DNA from: Oscillospiraceae bacterium
Lineage (GTDB): Bacteria > Bacillota > Clostridia > Christensenellales > Aristaeellaceae
Assembly: GCA_031270865.1 (NCBI GenBank)
Contig: JAISWI010000019.1
Location: forward strand, 62,001-126,000
DNA length: 64,000 nucleotides
Direction: 5' to 3'
Below, piece after piece: positions 53,533 to 63,111 of the stretch. The position numbers and the translations under genes were made by a program. Below the pieces are notes generated by a model. That model saw nothing but the letters and a program-made list of their open reading frames with translations. It made no database searches and was not told the origin of the DNA. Numbering within the stretch: position 1 is the stretch's first letter; each line of letters begins with the position of its first letter.

Positions 53533-54591
53533 TTACCACGCCTTGTAAATCCCTATGAACAGCATGCCCCGCCCGGCGTATGTCTCAAACATTATAGGAA
53601 AACTGTAATCGTTGCGGAAGCGAAGGTCGATCGCGGCGCTTCCGACAGCCGCGTCCACGCCGTGGGGCACGTATACCGCGCCGCTGGGACCATGCGCCCG
53701 CCGCAGCAGCACCGTTATCCCCCGCAGCGGGAGCAGCGCGTTGTAGAGTGTCGTGGATACCTGGCATGTGCCGCCGCCATAGCCGGGCATCGTCTTGCCA
53801 TCGAAGAGTATCGGAGCCTCCATGTATCCCCGCGCCCCGCTGTACGGCCCCACCCACTTGTTGAACGATATCTCCTCGCCCGGGAGCATAACCTGCCCCC
53901 GCATGTAGCCGCACACCACTTCTATGTTATTCATCCTGCCGATATTTAATTGATCCTCTTTCGTCTCGTAGGCTGTGGCGAAAGCGGCGATCAGCTGGCC
54001 GGGTTTGGCGGCCAGCGCGTCGGGCATGACGGGCTCCAGTTCCTTCAGGTGGGACATGTACACATAACCATACTGCCGGAAGTACAGCACCTTCGCCCAG
54101 CCGTTGTCTATGGATATGATGGCCACGCGCGATCCCTCGGGCAGGTTCATCAGCGTGGATGATCCGGTCGACGGGCCGTCATACAGCGGCGCGTCGTATA
54201 TCACGCGGGCCGCGTGTCTGGAGGGAACCGCGCCGTACGGCAGCGCGTCGGGATCAAGCTGCTTTGTGACGTTCACCAGGTGGCGCAGCACGTAACCCTC
54301 CGTCTCGCCGCCGCTGGATTTGCGCACGTAGAGCCACTCCGGCTCGACCTCCAGTATCCGAACAATGTCATTCGCCTCAAAGTACCCGACGGGGCTCGCG
54401 CCTCGGTCCCTTGTGGAGCGGATGGCCATGTTGGTCACCGCCTCGCCGATGTACACAGGCTCGGACGCGCTGGCGGCGTTAACGCATAATACCTGTATCA
54501 ATACAACTATAACCAGCGCGAGGGCGGCATGCCCGCCACGGGAGTCCCCCTTCCGGGGGATGCCTGGCCTGGTCCGGGCGGTTCGGGTCAT
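53533..54591 (-). CDS. VanW family protein with SH3-like domain
   Basis: 352 residues. Signal or anchor segment (about 21-43), SH3-like repeats (about 45-180) and a VanW domain at the C-terminus with SFNKWVGPYSGARGYMEAPI and GYGGGTCQVSTTLYNALL. VanW occurs beside vancomycin resistance genes, but its function is unclear, and no other van genes are here. Exported and wall-linked by architecture. Confidence 0.88.
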   Translation of the reverse strand: MTRTARTRPGIPRKGDSRGGHAALALVIVVLIQVLCVNAASASEPVYIGEAVTNMAIRSTRDRGASPVGYFEANDIVRILEVEPEWLYVRKSSGGETEGYVLRHLVNVTKQLDPDALPYGAVPSRHAARVIYDAPLYDGPSTGSSTLMNLPEGSRVAIISIDNGWAKVLYFRQYGYVYMSHLKELEPVMPDALAAKPGQLIAAFATAYETKEDQLNIGRMNNIEVVCGYMRGQVMLPGEEISFNKWVGPYSGARGYMEAPILFDGKTMPGYGGGTCQVSTTLYNALLPLRGITVLLRRAHGPSGAVYVPHGVDAAVGSAAIDLRFRNDYSFPIMFETYAGRGMLFIGIYKAW

Positions 54592-54641
54592 AGCGTTACC
54601 TTCCTTCGCGCCGCGCGTTCTGCGGGACGGCTCACGCGCAT

Positions 54642-56264
54642 ATGATATCCTCAGGTATAGTTGGACGAGTGGGGGTGGCGCGTACGGATACGGGGTACAA
54701 ACGCAGACTGCTGATGCTGCAGGGTGCGCAGGGACAAACCGGGTTCACGAACATCGAGCAGTCAGGCTCACGGATCATTATCCAGATGCAGGCGGTTGGC
54801 CTTGAGCGCACCGCGAGCGACATTCACGGCTACCTGGTATCCCTGCGCAAGCGCCGGAGGCTGGACTGCGGCCGCATCCGCGTGGACTCGCGAGGCCAGG
54901 GCGGGCTGCTACGCGAATACCGCGGGACCGACGAGCTTGACGACATGGAACTGGCTGACTTCGACGCGATAGCCATCACCGGATGCGGCGAGGTCCTGCT
55001 TGTTGGGAACCTCAACGCTGGCAGAGCGGACTGGGATGCCGTCCGCTCGGTATGCAAGCCGGAGCGTTACCAGCGCGCCGCCTCCGCGCCTCAGTATGAG
55101 CGCGTCGACGGCGTAGGCCTGTTTACCGCCGGTAAAACCGTGGAACCCGCCAGGTATGAACCCGCGCCCCGCGCCGCCGAAGCCATCATCGAGAGGATGC
55201 AGCCCAACACGCCCGAGCCAACGCCCGCCCCGGCTATAACCCCGGCAGCCGCGACTTCTCCCGAGCCGGTTGCCGAACCCACCATCGAGCCAGCAGCCCA
55301 ACCAGCCGCCAAGCCTGCCGAATCCATCCCCCAGCCGCTGGCAGACTTGATCTCATTGCTGGCTTCCGCGCCTATGGAGACGATCCTCGCCATGACCGAC
55401 GCGCTGAAGGCCGCGCGTCAACCCGCCGCTGGGAAGGTTACCGCCGTTGAGCAGATCCCGGCTGCTGGGCCGGTACTGGCTGCAGAACCGATCCCGGCTA
55501 CGGAACCGGTACTGACCGCAGAACCGATACTGACTACGGAACCGATACTGACTACGGAGCCGATCCCGGCTACGGAACCGATCCCGGCTACGGAACCGAT
55601 CCCGGCTACGGAACCGATTCTGGCTACGAAACCGATCCCGGCTACGGAACCGATTCTGGCTACGAAACCGATCCCGGCTACGGAACCGATTCTGGCCACG
55701 GAACCAATCCCGGTTGCGGAACCGATCCCGGCCGCCGAACCCATCCGTGAGGCCGTGCCCGCAGCCGCGCCGGATTCAACCGTGGAACCCGCCGCCGACA
55801 TCGGCGATGATACCGACATAATATTCCGCCAGCCAGCGATACCTGCAATGGGAAACGGCAAGCGGACAGCCAAACGCGGCTTCTTCCGCTCCGCCAGAGC
55901 CCCTGAACCCGAAGGGGATTGGCCGATATGGGGCGCGTACCGCAAACCCGTGTGGGATTGGCCGGAGGAGGCCTCCGACCTGCGCGAGGTATTCGAGCGC
56001 GGCGCCCCCAGCGACGACGTGAGCTTGCCGGGATGGCAGTTCGTCCGCTCCCCATGCGCGTTGAGCGGCGAGGAGAGCCTGTTGGGTGTTATGGTGGAGG
56101 GCGACCGCGTTACCAGGACTGCCGCGCTGTACAGGGGCGGCGACGGCGCGGAGCCTCCGGCCGGGCTTACTGGATACACCTTCGACCGGGGTCTGGGCGC
56201 CGGATACTGGGTGCGCTGGCGCGATTACGGCAGGACTGCCGCCGCCGCCCGGTCCGCCATTTGA
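54642..56264 (+). CDS. Hypothetical protein with a long TEP repeat linker
   Basis: 540 residues from the ATG at 54642; GTG at 54669 or 54675 also fit, and no clear ribosome site decides. An N-terminal globular part (about 15-150, YKRRLLMLQGAQGQTGFTNI ... ADFDAIAITGCGEVLLVGN) is followed by a Pro/Glu/Ala-rich linker (150-400). Within the linker, 269-365 is an in-frame tandem of a 6-residue ATEPIP-type unit. The C-terminal part (about 405-540) has many Trp and Gly residues. No signal peptide or membrane segment. No family recognised; divergent from vanW. Confidence 0.7.
   Translation: MISSGIVGRVGVARTDTGYKRRLLMLQGAQGQTGFTNIEQSGSRIIIQMQAVGLERTASDIHGYLVSLRKRRRLDCGRIRVDSRGQGGLLREYRGTDELDDMELADFDAIAITGCGEVLLVGNLNAGRADWDAVRSVCKPERYQRAASAPQYERVDGVGLFTAGKTVEPARYEPAPRAAEAIIERMQPNTPEPTPAPAITPAAATSPEPVAEPTIEPAAQPAAKPAESIPQPLADLISLLASAPMETILAMTDALKAARQPAAGKVTAVEQIPAAGPVLAAEPIPATEPVLTAEPILTTEPILTTEPIPATEPIPATEPIPATEPILATKPIPATEPILATKPIPATEPILATEPIPVAEPIPAAEPIREAVPAAAPDSTVEPAADIGDDTDIIFRQPAIPAMGNGKRTAKRGFFRSARAPEPEGDWPIWGAYRKPVWDWPEEASDLREVFERGAPSDDVSLPGWQFVRSPCALSGEESLLGVMVEGDRVTRTAALYRGGDGAEPPAGLTGYTFDRGLGAGYWVRWRDYGRTAAAARSAI
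55447..55735 (+). repeat. 18-bp tandem repeat (in-frame minisatellite)
   Basis: About 15 units of a CCGGCTACGGAACCGATC-type 18-mer encoding Pro-Ala-Thr-Glu-Pro-Ile, with variants such as ACTGACTACGGAACCGAT. In phase with the reading frame, so length can change without frameshift. It may vary between strains. Confidence 0.92.
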
Positions 56265-56305
56265 CGGAACCAACCCCACCGCGCTGACGGTGGGGTTGCG
56301 CCATG

Positions 56306-57412
56306 TTACGGCCTCTCGGGTGAGCCGCACACCGTGCACGGCTTGAGCTTGGAATACTTGTTATCCTTCAACTGCGAGAACGTGAACGAACTCATCTTCG
56401 ACCAGTACCTCTGCGCGATCGACGAGCAGTCCTTCTTCGTGTGGTACAGCGAGCCGCCGTCGCTGTTGTACCACAGCTTCAACGACGGGCTGACCGACGC
56501 CGCCGGCGTAGGCTTCGGCGTGGCGTTCGGGTCGGGCGACGGGGTCGGGTCGACCACCTGTATGGAACTCTTGAACGAGTTGGGATCGACATACCACTGG
56601 TCGCCGACGCGGTACAGCATCGCCTCGTGGCGGAACTTGAACGTGCCCGAATTGGTTGTCATATGCGTCAGCACCGGGATAGTTATGACCGTATCCATGT
56701 CGCTGAACGCGGGCATTGTGTACTCCCAGTCCTGAAGCTTTCTCTGGCTAAGGCTGGTGTACAGCGTGATCTGCGGATTCTCGATAGCCCGCCGCCATTC
56801 CGGCCAGGTGTATTCGATCATTCCCTCGATGTTGTTGCCCTGCTTCCACAGTTCCAGGTATGCCTCCAGCACCGTCTGCGCGGCGGACAGCGGCATCGCC
56901 TCGGGCTGGTTGCCCTGTACGGCCAACGCGCCGCCCTCGTCGTAATCCGTTAAGCCGTCGTCCTCCGTCTCGCTGGTCAACGCGCCCAACAGGTCGGAGG
57001 GATCGGTGATGTTGCTTCCTGTATTGTTACCCTGGTTAACGTCCGTTATCGGCAAAGCCATCGCCCCGTAGACGGCCAGCGCGACAAGCGCGGCCAGCAC
57101 GAGCGATATGGCGATCCTCGCCCTAGGCATGAAGCACCTAAGCGCCCACATCGTTAGCAGCGAGAGCGCCGCCGCCGCCGTGAATATCCACCTCATCGGC
57201 TGGAGCAGTATCGCGAACAGACCCAGTATCGGCAATACAAAGAACAGCAGCGCCAATACGGGCGTATCGCCGCGGCCTGTATTATCCTCATCCCTGTCCA
57301 GCGGCTCCAGGGCGTATGACCGCCCGTTGGCGCCCGCCGCCTGGAACTTGCCGGGCTTCGCGAACGAGCGGTTGTAGATCGCGGTGTATGTGTAATTGGT
57401 CCGTCCCGCCAT
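56306..57412 (-). CDS. Membrane protein with C-terminal His/Cys zinc-knuckle-like motif
   Basis: 368 residues from the ATG at 57412 (GGGGAGTGAG upstream). Three membrane segments (about 50-70, 75-92, 99-120), then an extracellular or cytoplasmic domain with an NTF2-like region (about 180-300), a Pro/Thr linker and a C-terminal motif LYHTKKDCSSIA ... LKPCTVCG. The Y-H-x4-C ... P-C-x2-C pattern is shared with the secreted protein encoded at 59240. Function unknown; zinc binding is inferred. Confidence 0.65.
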   Translation of the reverse strand: MAGRTNYTYTAIYNRSFAKPGKFQAAGANGRSYALEPLDRDEDNTGRGDTPVLALLFFVLPILGLFAILLQPMRWIFTAAAALSLLTMWALRCFMPRARIAISLVLAALVALAVYGAMALPITDVNQGNNTGSNITDPSDLLGALTSETEDDGLTDYDEGGALAVQGNQPEAMPLSAAQTVLEAYLELWKQGNNIEGMIEYTWPEWRRAIENPQITLYTSLSQRKLQDWEYTMPAFSDMDTVITIPVLTHMTTNSGTFKFRHEAMLYRVGDQWYVDPNSFKSSIQVVDPTPSPDPNATPKPTPAASVSPSLKLWYNSDGGSLYHTKKDCSSIAQRYWSKMSSFTFSQLKDNKYSKLKPCTVCGSPERP

Positions 57413-57491
57413 CAGCTCACTCCCCTTTCGCGTCCGTTTTGCGGCCGCGTACCGGACATTGCGGACCAACCCGCGAACCGATACGGCAACT

Positions 57492-57540
57492 CAATAATAA
57501 AACTCATGAACAGCGCTTTTTCGTGCGCCGCTCATGAGTT
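57492..57540 (-). terminator. Terminator after the esterase gene
   Basis: On the minus strand AACTCATGA ... TCATGAGTT arms (57501-57540) form a hairpin followed by TTTTATTATT. It follows the esterase stop (57625) and precedes the membrane-protein start (57412). Confidence 0.7.
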
Positions 57541-57624
57541 GTTCATATAATATAACACAATCTTCGGTTTTACGTAACGGGTTGTTAAAACATTAGCGGT
57601 AATACCGCATGCTTCCGCAACAGG

Positions 57625-58413
57625 TCAGCCCACGTGCCCGCGCAGGAATTGTATCGTGCGCTCGAACACCTCGTCGTGGTCCGCGCCTATCGTGCACACG
57701 TGGGGCGACTTGGTCAGCCACATCACCTCGCGGACCCGGCTGCTGATCCCGCCGCGCAGCGTCTCAGGCGCGTCGCGGTGAACCTGCTCGTCGAATCTGG
57801 ACTGGACGACGAGGGTGGGGCAATTGATCTTGCTAAGCTCCGGCAGCGTCATCCTCTGCAGCTTGATCAGGTCCTCCACCTTGGCCACTGGCAGGCCGAG
57901 GTAGCCGATGTTGTATTCCTTCATGAACCCCGGGTCGCGATGGCGGTCGTTCGTCTTCCATGACATATATGGGAACAGGTGCTTCACGGCTGGCGCGAGG
58001 TAGTTTATCCCGCGCTTGAACTTCAGCGCGGGCGCGTAACACAGCAGCCCGGCGACCGGGTACGTCTCCGCCAGCCGGCACGCTATCAAGCCGCCCATGC
58101 TCAATCCGCCGACCACCACCTTCTCGTGGGTATCCATCAGTTTCTTCAGCGCCTTCTCGGACGCGTCCAGCCACTCGGTATAGTCCGTTCGCGACATTGC
58201 GGCGACGGTCTCGGCGTGTCCGGGCAGGAGTATCCCCCGGACGGTATAGCCCGCGTCGCGCAGCGCCTCGCCCAGCGGCAGCATGTGCGCCGGGGAGCCA
58301 GTAAACCCGTGGATAAGCAGCGCGGCGATCGGCCCGCCCTCAAAGTAGAACGGCTTGCACTTCGCGTCCTTGAAGTCTGGGGCGCTGGTCTTCTTCGCTG
58401 GTTTATTCTCCAT
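57625..58413 (-). CDS. Alpha/beta hydrolase, carboxylesterase-like
   Basis: 262 residues. Oxyanion region ALLIHGFTGSP, nucleophile in GGLSMGGLI and a His near the C-terminus in IGADHDEVFERT. Close in pattern to small Firmicutes carboxylesterases (Est30-like). Starts 6 nt after upp ends, so it may be read with upp. The substrate is unknown. Confidence 0.88.
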   Translation of the reverse strand: MENKPAKKTSAPDFKDAKCKPFYFEGGPIAALLIHGFTGSPAHMLPLGEALRDAGYTVRGILLPGHAETVAAMSRTDYTEWLDASEKALKKLMDTHEKVVVGGLSMGGLIACRLAETYPVAGLLCYAPALKFKRGINYLAPAVKHLFPYMSWKTNDRHRDPGFMKEYNIGYLGLPVAKVEDLIKLQRMTLPELSKINCPTLVVQSRFDEQVHRDAPETLRGGISSRVREVMWLTKSPHVCTIGADHDEVFERTIQFLRGHVG

Positions 58414-58419
58414 ATGTCC

Positions 58420-59049
58420 TTACCTCGTTCCGAACAATCTATCGCCCGCGTCGCCCAGCCCTGGCACGATATAGCCATGCTCGTTGAGCCGCTCGTCCAG
58501 CGCCGCCACGAATATCTCCACGTCCGGGTGGTCGCGCTGTATCCTGGCCACGCCCTCCGGCGCCGCTATCAGGCATACCAGCGTGATGTTCTTCCCGCCC
58601 CGGTTCTTAACGAACGTGATGGCGGCGGAGGATGATCCTCCGGTCGCCAGCATCGGGTCCAGCACGAACAGGTCCCTTTCCTCTATGTCCGGCGGGAGTT
58701 TGCAATAATACTCCACCGGCTCCAGCGTGAGCGGGTCGCGGTACAGCCCGATATGCCCAATCCGCGCGTTGGGCATCATCCGCATTATCCCGTCCACCAT
58801 GCCCAGCCCCGCCCGCAGTATCGGCAGCAGCCCCAGCTTCTTCCCGCTGAGCACGTACGCGGTCGCCGGGCCTATAGGCGTTGTTATCTCAACCGGCTTG
58901 GTCGACAGCCCGCGCGTGACCTCATACACCATCAATGTGGATATCTCGTCCAGCAGTTCCCGGAAGTCCTTCGTGCACGTGTTCACGTCGCGCATTATGC
59001 CCAGCTTGTGCTGGATCAGCGGATGCTCCAGTACATGCAGTTCGCCCAT
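58420..59049 (-). CDS. upp: Uracil phosphoribosyltransferase
   Basis: 209 residues. PRPP loop region [14 protein letters not shown] and the uracil-binding C-terminal [17 protein letters not shown]. Makes UMP from uracil and PRPP. ATG 59049 preceded by AAAGGAG. Confidence 0.97.
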   Translation of the reverse strand: MGELHVLEHPLIQHKLGIMRDVNTCTKDFRELLDEISTLMVYEVTRGLSTKPVEITTPIGPATAYVLSGKKLGLLPILRAGLGMVDGIMRMMPNARIGHIGLYRDPLTLEPVEYYCKLPPDIEERDLFVLDPMLATGGSSSAAITFVKNRGGKNITLVCLIAAPEGVARIQRDHPDVEIFVAALDERLNEHGYIVPGLGDAGDRLFGTR

Positions 59050-59239
59050 GCGTGTACTCCTTTCGGCCGCAGCGGTTTATGTTTACATTATACCATACCG
59101 GCGCTGTATGTGTAAACCGCCGGAATCGCGGTCCGTTGGCAATTATTGTCTTGTAATTATTTCCATTGATACCGTCGGCCAAACTGTGTTATCATTTGAC
59201 AAAACAGTAAATCCAATAATAGGCTGGAGGCGGATTCCC

Positions 59240-59872
59240 ATGCGTGGAAAGAGACGATTGGTATCATTATTATTAACACTCATTCTCGCGCTGGCTTGCG
59301 TGACCGCGTGGGCGGAGGAGGCCGGCGGCTTGCCGCCCATCCCGCTGGACGACAACGGGTTGATCGACCTGAACATGCTGGAGGTTCTCATCGGCACGAC
59401 CAACGCCGACGGCGTGGGCGTGTACTTCGAGCCGGGCGGCGAGGAACTGGCGGTCATCCCCAATACGGGCACGCTCGTATGCGTGTACGCGGCGGACGAC
59501 CCGCTGTCGCCGGGATGGTACCAGGCCGCGTTCGAGTCGGGGGACTATGTGTACAGCGGGTATATCGAGTCCGGAACGCTGGCCGTCGCGCCCGTCACCG
59601 ACGCGGAGAACCTGCTTGGCTCCGGCGCGTACGCGCTCGCGCTTAACAAGATGTACGACATGTCCCAGCCGCTGCCCGAACAGTTCCCCGAGGGACTGTA
59701 TGAGGCGATACTCGCCGCGCGGCCCGTGTACCTGAGCCGAACGGGTTCGAAATACCACTATAACCCCACGTGCTCCAACATGAGGAGTCCGCGCGAAACC
59801 ACGCTTAGCAGCGCGGTGGCGGCGGAGAAGGAACCGTGCTCAAGGTGCGTTAAGGACAATGGCAGTGTTTGA
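59240..59872 (+). CDS. Secreted protein with C-terminal His/Cys motif
   Basis: 210 residues from the ATG at 59240 (GGAGG at 59226-59230); the longer open frame crosses the upp promoter. Signal peptide at 1-25 (ends ACVTAWA). The body (30-150) has an SH3-like pattern (GVYFEPGGEELAVIPNTGTL, WYQAAFESGDYVYSGYIESG). C-terminal SKYHYNPTCSNMR ... KEPCSRCV matches the motif in the membrane protein at 56306-57412. Function unknown; read with recQ 31 nt downstream. Confidence 0.7.
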   Translation: MRGKRRLVSLLLTLILALACVTAWAEEAGGLPPIPLDDNGLIDLNMLEVLIGTTNADGVGVYFEPGGEELAVIPNTGTLVCVYAADDPLSPGWYQAAFESGDYVYSGYIESGTLAVAPVTDAENLLGSGAYALALNKMYDMSQPLPEQFPEGLYEAILAARPVYLSRTGSKYHYNPTCSNMRSPRETTLSSAVAAEKEPCSRCVKDNGSV

Positions 59873-59903
59873 CCCGCCGGGCAAAACCTGCTAACCTTAA
59901 CGC

Positions 59904-61430
59904 ATGCAGACAAAAGCCGACATACTGCGCGGCGTGTTCGGTTACGGGACGTTCCGGCCCGGTCAGGAGGCCATCATCGACGCGACGCTGGCCGGCCGCG
60001 ACGCGCTGGCCGTCATGCCCACGGGCGGCGGCAAGTCGCTGTGTTACCAGATACCTGCGCTGATGACGCAAGGCGCGACGTTCGTGGTATCGCCGCTGGT
60101 CTCGCTGATGAAGGACCAGGTGGGCGCGTTGAGGCAGAACGGCGTGGCCGCCGCGTTCCTCAACAGCGCCTTGACGCCCGGCCAGTACCGCCGCGCGTTG
60201 GACAACGCCGCGGCCGGGATGTACCGCGTCATATATATCGCGCCGGAACGGTTATCAAGCCCCGACTTCCGCGCGTTCACGGCGGAACATCCCCCGGCGC
60301 GGATCGCGGTGGACGAGGCGCACTGCGTCTCGCAATGGGGGCGCGACTTTAGGCCCAGCTACCTGGATATACGCCCGTTCGTTGAAGACCTGCCCTTCCG
60401 ACCCACTGTGGCCGCGTTCACGGCCACAGCCACCGCGCGGGTGCGGGCGGACATCGTCAACCTGCTCGGGCTGCGCGATCCCGTCCAAGCGGTCGGCACG
60501 TTCGACCGCCCGAACCTCTTCTTCGAGGTGATCAGAGGGAAGGGCGGGCACGCCCGCGACAGGCTCCTGCTGGCCATCCTCAACGAACAGCGCGGGCGCA
60601 GCGGCATCATATACTGCGCCACTCGCAAGACGGTCGACGCGGTCTGCGCCACGCTGCGCGGCCGCGGCTTTAACGCCGGACGCTACCACGCCGGAATGTC
60701 CGACGACGAGCGCCGCCAGAGCCAGGACGCGTTCGCCGTGGACGACACGCCCATACTCGTCGCGACCAACGCGTTCGGTATGGGTATCGATAAATCCAAC
60801 GTGTCCTTCATCATCCACTACAACATGCCCGGCGACCTTGAAAGCTACTACCAGGAGGCCGGACGCGCGGGACGCGACGGCTCGGACGCGCTGTGCCTGC
60901 TGCTGTTCGCGCCGGCTGATATAATGGTTCGCAAGAGCCTGATAGAGCGCGGCGACGACGCGCGTGATCCGGACGCGCTGTACCGCGCCAAGCAGCGCCT
61001 TGAGGCGATGATATCATACGCGACGGGCGGCGGATGCCTCCGCGCGAGGTTGCTGCGCTATTTCGGCGAGACCCCCCCCGTGCGGTGCGACGCGTGCGGC
61101 AGCTGCAAGGGACCTCGCGATCCCGCCGCCATCACTGCCGCCGCCGAAGCCGAGGCCGAACCCACCGCGAGGGCGCGTTTACCCAAACCCAGGCTGGCCA
61201 CGTCCGCCGCGCTCGACGGCGACCTGTTCGAGCGGCTGAAGGAACTGCGCCTGAGCCTGGCCAAGGAGCAGGGCATCCCGGCGTATATGGTCTTCAGCAA
61301 CGCGACGCTGGAAGACATGTGCCGCAAACGCCCGCAGACCCTCACCGCCATGCTGGGCGTGACGGGCGTGGGCGAACACAAGGTGCGGACGTACGGCGCG
61401 AGGTTCCTGGAGGCCCTGCTGGGTCAGTAA
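59904..61430 (+). CDS. recQ: RecQ-family DNA helicase, short form
   Basis: 508 residues. Helicase motifs: QEAIIDATLAGRDALAVMPT with GGGKSLCYQIPA, VDEAHCVSQWGRDF, TATATARVR and YYQEAGRAGRDG. The zinc cluster Cys residues are in RCDACGSCKG. A linker rich in Ala/Glu leads to an HRDC domain (LFERLKELRLSLAKEQGIPA). The winged-helix part of the RQC region seems missing: only about 35 residues lie between the zinc Cys cluster and HRDC, so the protein is about 100 residues shorter than E. coli RecQ. Follows the secreted protein gene. Confidence 0.93.
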   Translation: MQTKADILRGVFGYGTFRPGQEAIIDATLAGRDALAVMPTGGGKSLCYQIPALMTQGATFVVSPLVSLMKDQVGALRQNGVAAAFLNSALTPGQYRRALDNAAAGMYRVIYIAPERLSSPDFRAFTAEHPPARIAVDEAHCVSQWGRDFRPSYLDIRPFVEDLPFRPTVAAFTATATARVRADIVNLLGLRDPVQAVGTFDRPNLFFEVIRGKGGHARDRLLLAILNEQRGRSGIIYCATRKTVDAVCATLRGRGFNAGRYHAGMSDDERRQSQDAFAVDDTPILVATNAFGMGIDKSNVSFIIHYNMPGDLESYYQEAGRAGRDGSDALCLLLFAPADIMVRKSLIERGDDARDPDALYRAKQRLEAMISYATGGGCLRARLLRYFGETPPVRCDACGSCKGPRDPAAITAAAEAEAEPTARARLPKPRLATSAALDGDLFERLKELRLSLAKEQGIPAYMVFSNATLEDMCRKRPQTLTAMLGVTGVGEHKVRTYGARFLEALLGQ

Positions 61431-62284
61431 CTGAACCTGTACGGGAAACTCTCGATCAGCTGTTCCTGCTTGCGGTCGACCTCGCCTCCGTCGATCAAGT
61501 ACGACGCCCTTATCTCATCGGGCGTGGGCGGCGCCTCGTCGTCTAGGTTGAGCGGCTTCATGTCCAGCCCGTACGAGCCGTAATAGTCGAAGAATTTGTT
61601 ATCCCACCACTTCTCGCGGCTTTCCATCACGCACCAGCGGTTCGGGATCCCAAACGCGTCGGCGAACACCGCCCCGTGAAGGCTTGTGGTGATTACGGTC
61701 TCGCATCGGCGCAGCTGTTCCAGGAAGCCGCGCGGATCCATCTGGATATCCAGCACCCGCGCGTTCGGGTGGCGTTCCACGAACCCATCAAAGAACGGAA
61801 GGTACTTCTCCTGGTAATGCGGGATGACCCCTAGCGGGATATCCTTGCGGACGGGTGGCAGTCCCGGCAGCCGCGAGGCCAGCAGCCCCGGATCGGCCAG
61901 CGGGCAGTCGATCGCCTGGCCGGACGACGCCTCCAGCCGCGCCTTGGTCAGCGGACCGCGCAGCGCGAGAACGTCCAGCGGCCTTATCAGCGGCATTATG
62001 TACGGCTCGGAGCGCAGATACCCAGCCCCCCAAACATACAGCGGATCGTCGCGGATCGCGGAATGCTTGCGGTCGGTAGAGAAATGGTCCAGTATGCTGC
62101 CCACCGCGACGATGTCGGCCTGGCCCGTCGTGCTCCACAGCGCCTTCACGTTGAACAGCAGGTTCATCATCCATGGCGCGAACATGTCGCCCGCGTTCTG
62201 GTACCTATAGAAGTATAACTTGACGGTCCTGCGCAGGACCTGCGGACCGCGCGTCAATGTCTCCACGTAGGGTATCGCGCCCAC
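61424..62284 (-). CDS. Polysaccharide pyruvyl transferase family protein
   Basis: 286 residues from a GTG at 62284 (GGGAGG 8 nt upstream); a TTG at 62290 adds two residues. Features: VKLYFYRYQNAGDMFAPWMM, ADIVAVGSILDHF and CETVITTSLHGAVFADAFGIP, where the S-L-H-G motif is the family hallmark. CsaB-like enzymes add ketal pyruvate to wall polysaccharides; other members make capsules. Ends 7 nt inside the end of recQ on the other strand. Confidence 0.86.
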   Translation of the reverse strand: MGAIPYVETLTRGPQVLRRTVKLYFYRYQNAGDMFAPWMMNLLFNVKALWSTTGQADIVAVGSILDHFSTDRKHSAIRDDPLYVWGAGYLRSEPYIMPLIRPLDVLALRGPLTKARLEASSGQAIDCPLADPGLLASRLPGLPPVRKDIPLGVIPHYQEKYLPFFDGFVERHPNARVLDIQMDPRGFLEQLRRCETVITTSLHGAVFADAFGIPNRWCVMESREKWWDNKFFDYYGSYGLDMKPLNLDDEAPPTPDEIRASYLIDGGEVDRKQEQLIESFPYRFSY

Positions 62285-62358
62285 AGGCAAACCCTCCCAT
62301 CCCTATGAATTCTCACATGGACAGGATATGCTCCACCCCGCGCGTTATTAACCCGAAA

Positions 62359-63105
62359 TTATCCCAGCCGCGCCATAACGCAGGTGGCCTCGCTGCGATT
62401 GGCCCGAAGCTGCCGGATTCCCATGACCGCGTATGATTGCTTAAGCGCGTCGCGTGACCTGCCGATGATCCCAGGCCACGACGACGCGGCGTTCGAAGGC
62501 AATTTCAGCGTCATGACCGCCCAGCCGCCCGGTTCCAATATCGGGGCGTAGTCCAGTGTCACGTCGCATGAACGCCCTGGCTCCATCTTCATGTCGTTGA
62601 CCAGCAGCGCGGCGGAACCGCGCCCCGCCGTCTTTAGGAATTGCCCCGCTGTGGTCCGGACATGCTCGACGTTGGGATGTCCGGCGGCCAGTGGGCGCAG
62701 ATCACCAGGATCGACGGCGATGACGCGCATCCCGCGCGAGGCGAGTATGTACGACCATCCGCCCGGCGCGGCCCCAAGGTCGACGGCCAGCCCTCCGCGC
62801 GGGGTTGGTATACCGAACAGGCCGACAGCCTCCAGCAGTTTAAGCTCGGAGCGGCATATGGTATAGGCGTAACGCCTCAACCGCTCGCGCGGGAGGACGC
62901 CCTCCTCTATGGGCTGAATGTCGCGGACGAACACCGGGGGATCATCCGACAATATCCGATGAAGCTCGTCGAACGAACCATCCCACTCGACGATACGCGC
63001 TCCCGGCGCGATGGGATCGCCCGGGCGCAGCCCAGCGGCGCGGGCGGCCAGCTCACGCATCGCCAGCCGCTCAGCCGCCTCATGGAAAAACGCCAGCGCC
63101 TTCAC
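62359..63105 (-). CDS. FtsJ/RlmM-like SAM methyltransferase
   Basis: 248 residues from a GTG at 63105. SAM motif AVDLGAAPGGWSYILA, then VNDMKMEPG, TLKLPS and RSEATCVM give the K-D-K-E type residues of RrmJ/FtsJ-like 2'-O-methyltransferases. The N-terminal region resembles RlmM-like proteins, which modify 23S rRNA C2498. Target not certain. Lies just after asnS on the same strand. Confidence 0.8.
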   Translation of the reverse strand: MKALAFFHEAAERLAMRELAARAAGLRPGDPIAPGARIVEWDGSFDELHRILSDDPPVFVRDIQPIEEGVLPRERLRRYAYTICRSELKLLEAVGLFGIPTPRGGLAVDLGAAPGGWSYILASRGMRVIAVDPGDLRPLAAGHPNVEHVRTTAGQFLKTAGRGSAALLVNDMKMEPGRSCDVTLDYAPILEPGGWAVMTLKLPSNAASSWPGIIGRSRDALKQSYAVMGIRQLRANRSEATCVMARLG

Positions 63106-63111
63106 TCCCGG

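Noticed and set aside
55447-55735. CRISPR or intergenic satellite
   Set aside because: The 18-bp units are in phase within a long open frame and code for a Pro/Glu linker.
58727-59239. A 381-codon open frame reading into the secreted protein at 59240
   Set aside because: The first 171 codons are antisense to upp; the signal peptide and ribosome site define the start at 59240.
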